Below are positions 9,184-17,697 of a stretch of 64,000 nt of DNA, piece after piece; within the stretch, counting starts at the first letter, position 1, and each line of letters opens with the position of its first letter. A program made the position numbers and the translations under genes. The notes under the pieces were generated by a model. The model ran no database searches, was not told the origin of the DNA, and saw nothing but the letters and a program-made list of their open reading frames with translations. Source of the DNA: Thomasclavelia spiroformis DSM 1552 (GTDB taxonomy: Bacteria > Bacillota_I > Bacilli_A > Erysipelotrichales > Coprobacillaceae). The DNA lies in the NCBI RefSeq assembly GCF_025149465.1, contig NZ_CP102275.1, positions 1,922,001 through 1,986,000 of the forward strand, in the 5' to 3' direction.

Positions 9184-10029
9184 TTAGTCTTTTAGTATAG
9201 ACATATCAATTTTAGTAATTCCATTATCAATAATTTTTTTCATTTTATCTTTAGCCTCCTGTACCGTGTATATTCCTTTGTCAATAAAATAGTTATAAAG
9301 CTGTTCTTCATCATTTAAATCTAAGACTATGTTATCAAACAAAATTATATCTTTTAGATTCAATTCTAAGTTGTATTTACAAAGTAAAACAATAACTATG
9401 CAATTATTCATATTTTTTAAAATTTCATTTATTTCTATTGTTAATTCAGGTATTTCTACAAGACAAACAACTATTTTTTGCTGCTTTTTAGCAATATAAT
9501 TAATCATTTTTAATTGAAAAATAATTAATTCATTATATGATAAATCATGTTCATTTGCTTGCTCTTCTTCATAACAAAACATAGGTGAGAGTATTTTTAA
9601 AAATTGTTTGGGTGTATATGTGATAAATTTAGATGTAATTAAATTATCATCCAATTCACTAGCAAAAGCTTCAAATAAGATATTGATTGAATTAATTGTG
9701 TCAATATATTGTTCATCCAACAACAACATCTCTAGATATGCTGATATTAATGATTTACTATTTAATTTTAAATCTATATCAATTGAATAATTATGATCCA
9801 CATAATAAAAAGAAACGTCTCTATTTTTTATTTTATTTTCATTTATTTCCAAACATACTTCACCAATATTTTCTTTACTGTATTCACTTAATTTTGAATT
9901 ATAAAAATATTCAAAAAGCATATTTTTGAATTGATACTTTTCTACAAAATTAAAACCTAAGCAATATTTAATCTTATCTATTTGTAATTGATATTTATAT
10001 ATTCCTTTTTTTATAACTAAATTTTTCAT
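9184..10029 (-). CDS. csn2: Csn2 family CRISPR adaptation protein (subtype II-A)
   Basis: Csn2 forms a ring-shaped DNA-end-binding tetramer needed for spacer acquisition in subtype II-A. At 281 residues this one is longer than the roughly 220-residue Csn2 of the streptococcal pyogenes type and shorter than the 320-350-residue long forms. The call rests on position (after cas2, before the array), length, and alternating helix/strand pattern with an acidic N-terminal half; sequence similarity to well-known Csn2 proteins is low by eye. It overlaps cas2 by four bases (ATGA). No nuclease motif is seen, as expected for the family. Confidence 0.82.
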   Translation of the reverse strand: MKNLVIKKGIYKYQLQIDKIKYCLGFNFVEKYQFKNMLFEYFYNSKLSEYSKENIGEVCLEINENKIKNRDVSFYYVDHNYSIDIDLKLNSKSLISAYLEMLLLDEQYIDTINSINILFEAFASELDDNLITSKFITYTPKQFLKILSPMFCYEEEQANEHDLSYNELIIFQLKMINYIAKKQQKIVVCLVEIPELTIEINEILKNMNNCIVIVLLCKYNLELNLKDIILFDNIVLDLNDEEQLYNYFIDKGIYTVQEAKDKMKKIIDNGITKIDMSILKD

Positions 10030-10349
10030 AGTTTAATAAATGACTCGCTATTAATTATTTTTTCTTGATTAGATTTACCACCTACAATTATTTCTATTTT
10101 AGAATATTGCTTTTCTGTAACCATAAGCAATCTAATTTGTCCATCATTGGGAACATTTTTTCTTAAAATTGAAACATGCTTAACTGCTGCATCACGATTA
10201 GGAAATATTTTACAATATACGGAATATTGCATCATCATATATCCATTTTTTATTAAATATTTTCTAAATCGACTGTAAACACGCTTTTCTTTTTTAGTAG
10301 TCATTGGTAAATCAAAAAATATTACTAATCTCATAAACTCATAAATCAT
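10026..10349 (-). CDS. cas2: CRISPR-associated endoribonuclease-fold protein Cas2
   Basis: Cas2 dimers bridge two Cas1 dimers in the spacer integration complex. The 107-residue product starts at the ATG ending at 10349, overlapping the cas1 stop by 11 bases; a longer open frame reaching 10433 lies inside cas1 and is not needed. The beta-alpha-beta ferredoxin core is clear: MRLVIFFDLPM with the conserved Asp after the first strand, then the YSRFRKYLIKNGYMMMQYSV block. Its length fits the family. Confidence 0.95.
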   Translation of the reverse strand: MIYEFMRLVIFFDLPMTTKKEKRVYSRFRKYLIKNGYMMMQYSVYCKIFPNRDAAVKHVSILRKNVPNDGQIRLLMVTEKQYSKIEIIVGGKSNQEKIINSESFIKL

Positions 10350-11232
10350 AAAAATCCAATTTAGGAAATATATAAGATAATTCACCAGTTTCAATTTCTT
10401 TAAAAATATTTTCAAGGTAAACATAAATTGCATTAGTGATAGTTTGTTTTCGGTTATCTATAATTACTTTTTTTAATATTAATTGAATAAGTTGTTCTCG
10501 ATGTTCTTGTTTAAATAAAATATCTTCAAGCATATGATTATAAACATAATTATCAACAATTGGTCTAAATACTTCTATAATATCATCACTTAAATTAAAC
10601 ATATTTTGTTTTCCTCTATGAAAAATCCCCATGTTAGGTAAATAACCTTTAGCTACAATAATTGATGTTATTAGTGAACGAAAAATACTGTAACCATAAT
10701 TTAATCCTGCATTAATCACATCATTTTCAAATCTAATAAAATCATCACCAAACAACTCTCTAAAATACATTTTCGCTGATAATCCTTCACGATTTGTTAT
10801 ATCATCTAATTCGACTTCATTCATAAATTGCATTAGTTTATCAATAACCAAAGAATTTTTATTATTATATTTTAAAACTTCTATTTGATTATAAATTTTT
10901 GCTTTAACTATTTTCTGATGAATTATTTGTTTTTTTGTATTATCCCAGTTTATTTGTTTATCAATATTACCACTTTGAGAAAAATGACCATTCATTGGAT
11001 ATATATAACTCTTAGGTAAATGATCAATTCCACACAAAATAGTACATACATTATTTTCAGTTAATTTGTTAATTAATGGAACACTTAAATTCGATTTATA
11101 ATTGTCTATTACTAATATTTGAATATCTGAGATTGGTAATAAAAGCTCATCATCTTTCCATTCAACTTTTAAATTATCTAAATATAATCTCAAACATTCA
11201 CATTTTTCAATATATATTATTCTATGACTCAT
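10339..11232 (-). CDS. cas1: CRISPR-associated integrase Cas1 (type II)
   Basis: Cas1 is the integrase that inserts spacers. The 297-residue protein has the metal-binding triad Glu149 (NREGLSA), His205 (IFHRGKQN) and Glu220 (DIIEVFRP), so it should be active. Length and the short N-terminal beta domain fit type II Cas1. It lies directly after the tracrRNA terminator on the minus strand. Its stop overlaps cas2. How it is transcribed past that terminator is open: incomplete termination or an unrecognised promoter would be needed. Confidence 0.97.
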   Translation of the reverse strand: MSHRIIYIEKCECLRLYLDNLKVEWKDDELLLPISDIQILVIDNYKSNLSVPLINKLTENNVCTILCGIDHLPKSYIYPMNGHFSQSGNIDKQINWDNTKKQIIHQKIVKAKIYNQIEVLKYNNKNSLVIDKLMQFMNEVELDDITNREGLSAKMYFRELFGDDFIRFENDVINAGLNYGYSIFRSLITSIIVAKGYLPNMGIFHRGKQNMFNLSDDIIEVFRPIVDNYVYNHMLEDILFKQEHREQLIQLILKKVIIDNRKQTITNAIYVYLENIFKEIETGELSYIFPKLDFYDL

Positions 11233-11241
11233 TTTATATAC

Positions 11242-11323
11242 AAAAAAAAGGCTCTAAAAAGAGCCGAATCCGGGATAAACCCTTGTTTTGTTAGGTCATA
11301 TAAATTTTTGCTAGAATATAACC
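11242..11323 (-). ncRNA. tracrRNA between cas9 and cas1
   Basis: On the minus strand this region starts with an anti-repeat. Fourteen bases (about 11304-11317) pair perfectly with the 3' half of the repeat and nine bases (11285-11293) with its first nine. Between them are a five-base paired block, two possible G-U pairs and a small asymmetric bulge (C opposite ACC). Downstream come a short GGG/CCC hairpin and a 6-bp stem GGCTCT/AGAGCC with a TTTT loop and eight T residues, which form the terminator. Predicted length is about 80 nt. It guides RNase III processing of crRNA and binds Cas9. Confidence 0.92.
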
Positions 11324-11329
11324 ATATTC

Positions 11330-11358
11330 ATTATATCCTATTTAAACTCTAATTTCAA
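11330..11358 (-). promoter_or_regulatory. tracrRNA promoter inside the cas9 3' end
   Basis: On the minus strand TTGAAA (11353-11358) and TATAAT (11330-11335) are 17 bases apart. The -35 box lies in the last codons of cas9 and the -10 box just after its stop. Transcription would start near 11323, a few bases before the anti-repeat. Confidence 0.82.
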
Positions 11359-14300
11359 CACATTATCTTTAACAATATATAGATTTCCTAATACATCAGT
11401 TGCAAATTTTTGAATCTTTCTACACGTTCCAATACTTACCATTAGTTGTTTTTTACAATAACAATAGATTGGTTTGACTTCAAATCTACCAGTAATATCA
11501 TTATTTGTTGCAGTAAATTTTAAGATTTCATAAGTTTTAGCATCATGATATAAAGTTTCACCATCACTTTCAGTTGATGAATCAAAAATTCTTTTTTGTC
11601 CATCCGCTTTCATAATACCAATTAATTCATCACGATGTACTGAACAAACAAAAATCCATTCATCAGCAATTTTTTTCAATTTTTTTTGTTCTCTATACCA
11701 GCTATGATCAATTATATATTTATCTTTTTTTGCATTATATGCTACATCCTTATAACGAACTGTTACAAATTTATATTTTCCTTCAGGCGATTGATAAAAA
11801 TCTGTACGATATGGACTTATCTGTTTAGTAATAACTTTTTTATTTACCGTACTGTATTTATGCGTGATTGATAAATGATTTCCTAATTTTTCTGAATAGA
11901 ATTTCATTGAATGAATAGTAGGTCCATTATTCTTTTTAGCATATTTTGTAATTGGACCAAACTCTTCATAATATAAAGCTAAAGGACTTGTTCCTTTTAA
12001 TTTATATAATCCCTCTTTAGTTACAATATAGCAATTTTTATCTGTTTTAAATTCATTAAAATGATTTAAAACAATTGCTTTTATTTTATCAAAAGTTTGT
12101 GGATCTTTATGATACATAATATATTTATCAGTATTATCATTAATAATGTCATTAATTAATGTATTTGCTGCATTTTCTTTAGGATCATAGATATTTTTAA
12201 TACGTTCTACTAACATATCTTGATTGTCTACATTACGCGTACTATATATAGTATCATCAGAAATTTTACGATTAGGTTTCGTGTCTATTTTATGTGATAC
12301 TTTAATCAATGGATACGTCATTTTCTCTTTTATCATTACGCCTCTAATATATTTATTTGATTCTTCATAAATATTTTTTAAATTTGAAACAAATGAAATA
12401 TATTTTTCATCTAAATAACTGTTATCCGGTAAGACATTAAATATCTCACCTGTTTCTTCATCATACATTTCATTAAAATCAACTTTCATTAAATATGAAT
12501 TTATTAAATTCATTTTCTTCAAAGATGCAACAATTAATGCATCAATAGCATGATGGAAATAATCCTCTTCACGATCTTTAATTAGACCTATTCTTTTTCT
12601 AAAAGTACTTGTTGCCTGTCCTTTTATAGTATGTACTTTTGTATTTATTTCATTATCTTTAAAATAGTGCACTAAAGTATTCATTACTGTTCTACATGCA
12701 TAGCTAGTATCTACTAAATTACGATTTATAAAATTTTGAACTACTTCATATCTAGTTATATCATCTTCACATAATAAGTATTCTTTCTTTTTTCTGTTTA
12801 AATTTTTATTATTTTGAATAAATACTTTATAAGTATTTAAGTTACCATTATGAAATTTTCCTTTTAAAAACGCTGATATTGGCGTTAGGTTACCTTTTTC
12901 TTGATTTTCATCATGTGTTGTCAACACCTTATTATTAAATGAATCATCTAAAGAAATCGAAATAGGAATAATATGATCTATTTCATATGCTTTTTCATCT
13001 TCGATTAATTCTTTTAAATTTATGTCTTGTAATGTATAGGCACTTTTAGCGTCTTGTTCAATATATAATCTTATTTTCATTTTTGTTTTAGCATTAATAT
13101 TTTCGGGATTATATCCTGCTTCTTTTAAAAAGTTATTTACCTCAGTATTTCTTTCTTCATAATTTTTTTGGTTATTTTTTATTCTTTTCTTTTGATCTTG
13201 AGTGTTTTTATCTCTAGTTGTTTCAATAACAATACTATCAAATTCACCATAAATACTTCTTAATTTATTTATTACTTTAAAAGTTTCACGATGCGCTCTT
13301 TTAGCAACTGGTGATAAAATTGCATTATCATCAGCGTATATTTGTCTTTGTCCTTTTAATGATACCCTATTTTTATCAAAAATATCTAATTGATGTAATA
13401 CTTGCATTTGATTCATTTCTGTTTTTAACATTTCATTATTAATCAAATTCAATGCTTTTAATGATAAAGAATGATATCCTGATACTCCTTTTATAGAAGC
13501 TAAATCATTTATAATTGATGTATCTAAGCTAGGTAGTACTTGTTTTAATTGGTCTGATCTTTCATCAATGCTCTTAATTTTTGTGTTAATATCCATAATC
13601 GTATCAACAATACTTTTATCATTTAACAAACTTTCTTGATTATAGTTTTTAAAGACTTTTAATACTTTTTTATATCCTTTAAATTCTGTAATTAATGGCT
13701 TTTCATTTTTATCAATTCTAAAACCACTTATTTCTGTAATTCCTACATCAATTAGTTTCAAAAGTTGTTTTACAGTAATACCACCTTTTTCGTTTACAAA
13801 ATCTATAATTTTTTGTTTTTCAGTACTAGATAATTTTTCACCATTTATTTTTAGATTATTCAAATCATTCAACAAATTAAATAATTCTGCACTATATGAT
13901 TGTTGTGGTGCCCTTAATTGGTCAGGGAAAACACTACATTTTCCTCTCATCATATCAATAAGATTAACATGTACTAATTCACCATTTTCCATTCGATAAC
14001 TACCATATGGTGTTGGTGATTTTTCACTTCCAGGACCTTGATCATAACGTCTACGTCTAGCTACAATTTCTTTTATTTTATCAATTGTTTCTTTTTCTAA
14101 ATCCTGATTTTCTAATATCTTACTTAATTCCTTTAAATAATCTTCGGTTTTAAAATTATTATTAATCCCCCTAATCTTTCCACTTTCTTCTAATCTAGCT
14201 AATTGAATTTCACAAATATATTTATCTTTTAATTCCAGTGCATTTTTAGATAAGATATTTTTTGTACTTTCTTCATCTTGAGTTTCATCTGCATTACTTT

Positions 14301-14655
14301 CTAAACAAGTTCCTCTATTTTTTGTAATATGTAAAATTGCAGTTGCTAATTCATAATTTGAAAGCTTATTCTTTAGACCTTTCTTTCTAATTTCATAGGG
14401 ATTATTTAAGGCCGTATATTGCTCATCAATTAATCCATTTCTTTCTAAAAGCTTTTTCATGTCTGCTATTCGATTTGTCTTTCTTCTTTTTAATCTTCTA
14501 GCTCCTCTTTTCGATCTTCTTTCTTCATTATTAATAGCAGTTCCTTCTTTAAATAATCGAACTCCATAATCAACAAATTCATTTTTATCAATATCAATAA
14601 CCCCATATCCAACAGAGGTTATTCCAATATCTAGACCTAATACCAATCGCCCCAT
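11338..14655 (-). CDS. cas9: compact type II-A Cas9 endonuclease
   Basis: RNA-guided DNA endonuclease of 1105 residues, in the size class of the S. thermophilus CRISPR1 and S. aureus enzymes rather than the 1368-residue pyogenes type. RuvC-I is GLDIGITSVG with Asp9; an Arg-rich bridge helix follows (about residues 46-72); RuvC-II is IVIE with Glu478; HNH has YEIDHIIPIS with His561, then the Asn pair in DDSFNNKVL; RuvC-III is HHAID with His702 and Asp705. All catalytic residues are present. The C-terminal 250 residues would read the PAM. Start: the ATG ending at 14655 lies nine bases after GGAG, while the open frame extends 11 codons further. It is the first gene of the CRISPR operon. Confidence 0.97.
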   Translation of the reverse strand: MGRLVLGLDIGITSVGYGVIDIDKNEFVDYGVRLFKEGTAINNEERRSKRGARRLKRRKTNRIADMKKLLERNGLIDEQYTALNNPYEIRKKGLKNKLSNYELATAILHITKNRGTCLESNADETQDEESTKNILSKNALELKDKYICEIQLARLEESGKIRGINNNFKTEDYLKELSKILENQDLEKETIDKIKEIVARRRRYDQGPGSEKSPTPYGSYRMENGELVHVNLIDMMRGKCSVFPDQLRAPQQSYSAELFNLLNDLNNLKINGEKLSSTEKQKIIDFVNEKGGITVKQLLKLIDVGITEISGFRIDKNEKPLITEFKGYKKVLKVFKNYNQESLLNDKSIVDTIMDINTKIKSIDERSDQLKQVLPSLDTSIINDLASIKGVSGYHSLSLKALNLINNEMLKTEMNQMQVLHQLDIFDKNRVSLKGQRQIYADDNAILSPVAKRAHRETFKVINKLRSIYGEFDSIVIETTRDKNTQDQKKRIKNNQKNYEERNTEVNNFLKEAGYNPENINAKTKMKIRLYIEQDAKSAYTLQDINLKELIEDEKAYEIDHIIPISISLDDSFNNKVLTTHDENQEKGNLTPISAFLKGKFHNGNLNTYKVFIQNNKNLNRKKKEYLLCEDDITRYEVVQNFINRNLVDTSYACRTVMNTLVHYFKDNEINTKVHTIKGQATSTFRKRIGLIKDREEDYFHHAIDALIVASLKKMNLINSYLMKVDFNEMYDEETGEIFNVLPDNSYLDEKYISFVSNLKNIYEESNKYIRGVMIKEKMTYPLIKVSHKIDTKPNRKISDDTIYSTRNVDNQDMLVERIKNIYDPKENAANTLINDIINDNTDKYIMYHKDPQTFDKIKAIVLNHFNEFKTDKNCYIVTKEGLYKLKGTSPLALYYEEFGPITKYAKKNNGPTIHSMKFYSEKLGNHLSITHKYSTVNKKVITKQISPYRTDFYQSPEGKYKFVTVRYKDVAYNAKKDKYIIDHSWYREQKKLKKIADEWIFVCSVHRDELIGIMKADGQKRIFDSSTESDGETLYHDAKTYEILKFTATNNDITGRFEVKPIYCYCKKQLMVSIGTCRKIQKFATDVLGNLYIVKDNVLKLEFK

Positions 14656-14661
14656 AATTTT

Positions 14662-14687
14662 CATCTCCTTTAATAAAAATTCTACCA
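14662..14687 (-). promoter_or_regulatory. possible extended -10 promoter and RBS of cas9
   Basis: On the minus strand TGGTAGAAT (14679-14687) forms an extended -10 element without a clear -35. An AAAGGAG ribosome binding site lies at about 14664-14670. The leader would be under 20 nt. Confidence 0.35.
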
Positions 14688-14848
14688 TAACCGATATTTT
14701 TTTTTAAATTATTTTAGTAACAACATTCATCTTTTAAAATTATTGTATATTTATTAAAATCTGTGCCATTTTTATTTAAAAAAATAATATATAATTAGAT
14801 TTTATATATTATTAGATTACCTATTTAACTAATTTTAGTTCAAAATAA

Positions 14849-14891
14849 TAAGAGTATAAATTATTAATCAATAATCTATACTCTTTTCTTT
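14849..14891 (-). terminator. hairpin terminator after the glpK remnant
   Basis: A stem with arms 14851-14858 and 14877-14884, extended by an inner AT-rich stem, lies just past the remnant's last codon. It has a T-rich flank on both strands. Confidence 0.55.
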
Positions 14892-15450
14892 TTAAATATC
14901 TTTCCATAATAATGCTAAATGAATTGCTTTATGCCAATTAGTTAATAATTGATCTCTTTGTGTATTATCAATGACTGGTTTAAAGTTTTTATTTAATAGT
15001 CAGTTATTTTTTCTCTTTACTTTTCCAAAAATCAACTGCAAATCACGCTAAATAAATTACCATTAAAGCTCTTGGTTCAATAATTTTTTATTTTAAACCA
15101 TCTTCATTTAATTTATCAACCATTTTGGCCGTTCTTCGACACTGCCAGACAATAACATTATAAATTGGCTTACCTGTTTCTTTATTCCAAATTACCGTTG
15201 TTTAACGTTGATTAGTAATCCCAATTGCCACAAATTCATTCATTTTAGCATTACTTGCTTTAATTGCTTCACTAATCACTTCTAATTGTGTTTCCCAGAT
15301 TTTTATTGGGTCATGTTCAACCCAACTAGGTTTAAGAAATATCTGTGTGATTTCTTTTTGTGCTTTTGCTACAATCTTTCCATAATAATCAAAAATAATA
15401 CATCGACTACTGGTTGTTCCTTGATCTAACGCTATAATATACTTAAACAC
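14892..15450 (-). pseudogene. glpK: decayed glycerol kinase gene
   Basis: Intact GlpK is about 500 residues and phosphorylates glycerol. Here the first 82 codons read as a good GlpK N-terminus (ALDQGTTSSRCIIFD, then SWVEHDP and GITNQR), after which a TAA replaces the Glu codon expected in GITNQRETT. Beyond it the same frame continues with [24 protein letters not shown], shortened here to its recognisable ends [10 protein letters not shown] and IVWQCRRT, then meets further stops. The last part, near 14895-14985, reads as a GlpK C-terminus (FKPVIDN... ending LLWKDI and a stop). The roughly 300 central codons are gone. This is a pseudogene with nonsense changes and a large internal deletion. Confidence 0.88.
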
Positions 15451-15451
15451 A

Positions 15452-16321
15452 TTAGTCTTCCTTTTTTGAACTACTTACTATTAGTCCAATTACTGCCCCT
15501 AAAATAATCAAACAACCGCTTGCTTTAACAATTGTCAATCGTTCATGTAAAATAATAATTCCAAAAATAACACTAGTAACTGGCTCAAACATACTTAATA
15601 TTGAAGCTGTTGTTGCGCCTAAATATTTTATCCCTTGTTGTAAACAAATTATTCCAATGATTGAAGTTAAAATAGCAATTATAAATGAATAACTATATGC
15701 CTTCATTGGTAAACTTAAAACTAATTGATTACTAATAATTCCAATAATTAGTAATGTAATAGCAATTACAATTGCAAAATAAAAATTTAAAACATAAGGA
15801 TTAATTGTTTGTAAACCTAATTTTTCAACACCAACTATATAATAAGCAAACGTTATTCCCGAAAATAACGCTAAAAACAAACCAATAAAAGAAGTATTTC
15901 CACCCTCAATAAAAAACAATATTCCAATGCTTGCAATTACTAAACAAATTATTACTGCTTTTGATAACTGTTCTTTATAATAAAAAAAGCAAATCAATGA
16001 AACAAACATTGGATAAAGAAAATGCAATACTGTTGCACTACCTACTTGAATATAACTATACGATGTATATAACATTGCAACTGTAAAAGCATTTCCTATT
16101 ACACCTACTAAAATAATTTTCTTTAATTGCTCCAGTGTAATTTTATAATTAATTTTTAATAATTTAATTATTAAAAACAATATCGGTATGACAAATAAAT
16201 GCCTAAAAAAAGCTAAAGTAATCCCATTACTACCCATATTATATGTAATTTTAGCTAATATTGGTGTAAACCCAAAAATAATCGCAGATAAAATCGTTAA
16301 AAAATAACCTCGTTCTTTCAT
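15452..16321 (-). CDS. EamA/DMT family membrane transporter
   Basis: The 289-residue protein has ten hydrophobic segments in two EamA halves, with the typical FGFTPILAKITY in segment 1 and the second-half block GATTASILSMFEPVTS. The family exports or imports small metabolites; the substrate cannot be told. The open frame extends to a TTG at 16333, but the ATG ending at 16321 lies five bases after GGAGG and is preferred. Its stop is one base before the glpK remnant's start, so the two formed an operon before glpK decayed. Confidence 0.88.
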   Translation of the reverse strand: MKERGYFLTILSAIIFGFTPILAKITYNMGSNGITLAFFRHLFVIPILFLIIKLLKINYKITLEQLKKIILVGVIGNAFTVAMLYTSYSYIQVGSATVLHFLYPMFVSLICFFYYKEQLSKAVIICLVIASIGILFFIEGGNTSFIGLFLALFSGITFAYYIVGVEKLGLQTINPYVLNFYFAIVIAITLLIIGIISNQLVLSLPMKAYSYSFIIAILTSIIGIICLQQGIKYLGATTASILSMFEPVTSVIFGIIILHERLTIVKASGCLIILGAVIGLIVSSSKKED

Positions 16322-16376
16322 ATATTCCTCCAAAATGCATAAATAATTATACTATTATCTAAAATATTCCTCAACC

Positions 16377-16409
16377 AAAACAAAAACAACTAGAATAAAT
16401 TCTAGTTGT
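16377..16409 (-). terminator. intrinsic terminator of the YibE/F gene
   Basis: A perfect 10-bp stem (16386-16395 with 16400-16409) is followed on the minus strand by a T-rich tract. Confidence 0.75.
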
Positions 16410-16493
16410 CCAAATCATTATTATTTTTAATCTAACATTATATCTTTATTAAAGTACTTTAAAACCATATTAGTTATCACTTTAAATAAACCA

Positions 16494-17636
16494 CTAATCT
16501 TGTTTAACCAAAAAAGTAGATGCAATCAAAGAAGCAATCGGCACAGTTAAAACTATTCCCAAAGTTCCTGCAATACCTTGTGCAAATTCAATTGCTATAT
16601 AGTTAGAATTCATTAATTGCTGTACATCAACATTATAAGAAAATAATACCAATAATGATACAAAGGCACTTCCTGTGAATGCTAAAATCAAAGTATTCGT
16701 CATTGTTCCTATCATATCCTTACCAATTTCTATTCCAGAATTAAATAATTCTTTTCTCGTGAGATTTGGTTGATGATGATAAACCTCAAATAAAGCTGAA
16801 ACAATTGACATTCCTGTATCCATAATTGCTCCAAGTGAAGAAATCAAAATTCCTGCAAATAAAATATCTTTAATTTGTAAATTAGTTGCTTCATTAATAA
16901 GTACTAAACTTTCAGCCTCATCACTACTAAATCCATTAATTTTTAATACCTCAGACATTAAATAAAAACAAATTGCACTTAACACAACTCCTAAAACAGT
17001 AGCAATTATTGCTCCATATGTCTTTTTAGAATTTCCATTTAATAACATCAATGTAACAACCGTAGAGAGTATTGCACAAATTACACTCATAATAATTGGC
17101 GGATAACCTGAAAATACAGTTGGTAATAATAAGAAAATTACTAAATATAATGTATAAGCCAATCCAATAATTGATTTCAATCCCTTTGATTTACCAATAG
17201 TAATAACTGCTATAAATAAAACTAAGGTAAAAATAATCATCCCCAATTCACGATCAAAATTATAAACTGTATAATACGCTTCTATTCCATCTGGTTCATC
17301 AGCAGAAATAATTACTCTTGAACCAGTTTTAACTTCTACATTGTGAGCAGCTGTTAAATAATTATCAATAGTAAGTTCTTTACCTTTACTCTTACCTTCT
17401 AAAATTTCAACTTTTACTACTTGTTCCCCTAAATTAATATCTAAATTATTATCATATTCAACTTCAGAACTTGTTACTTCTGTGACTTTTGCACTAACAA
17501 AATCTGTAGTCTCATTGTTTACTCTTGAGTAATCTTTTTTTAAATATGTGTTAAATAATGATGTTAAAATAACTGTTAATAAAATAATAATGATAATCAA
17601 ACGGTTTTCTTTAAGTTCTTTAATAAATCTTTTCAT
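16494..17636 (-). CDS. YibE/F family multi-pass membrane protein
   Basis: The 380-residue protein has one N-terminal membrane segment (about 13-30), an extracytoplasmic beta-rich stretch to about residue 125, and then seven or so membrane segments. The central block GAIMDTGMSIVSAL and the following TNTLILAFTGS match the YibE/F family. Its biochemical role is unknown. The ATG is preceded by AGAGGTAG. It lies between two terminators and appears to be a single-gene unit. Confidence 0.85.
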   Translation of the reverse strand: MKRFIKELKENRLIIIIILLTVILTSLFNTYLKKDYSRVNNETTDFVSAKVTEVTSSEVEYDNNLDINLGEQVVKVEILEGKSKGKELTIDNYLTAAHNVEVKTGSRVIISADEPDGIEAYYTVYNFDRELGMIIFTLVLFIAVITIGKSKGLKSIIGLAYTLYLVIFLLLPTVFSGYPPIIMSVICAILSTVVTLMLLNGNSKKTYGAIIATVLGVVLSAICFYLMSEVLKINGFSSDEAESLVLINEATNLQIKDILFAGILISSLGAIMDTGMSIVSALFEVYHHQPNLTRKELFNSGIEIGKDMIGTMTNTLILAFTGSAFVSLLVLFSYNVDVQQLMNSNYIAIEFAQGIAGTLGIVLTVPIASLIASTFLVKQD

Positions 17637-17654
17637 CTACTACCTCTAATTATA

Positions 17655-17688
17655 AAATTTAGTGGTAATTTTTATTACCACTAAATTT
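17655..17688 (-). terminator. perfect 14-bp hairpin after the secreted phosphoesterase gene
   Basis: Arms 17655-17668 and 17675-17688 are perfectly complementary with a six-base loop. The T-tract is short, so it could also stabilise the mRNA 3' end. Confidence 0.6.
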
Positions 17689-17697
17689 ATTTACTTC

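Noticed and set aside
10350-10433. Longer N-terminus for Cas2
   Set aside because: The extension lies inside cas1 and has no family match; the ATG at 10349 gives the standard Cas2 start.
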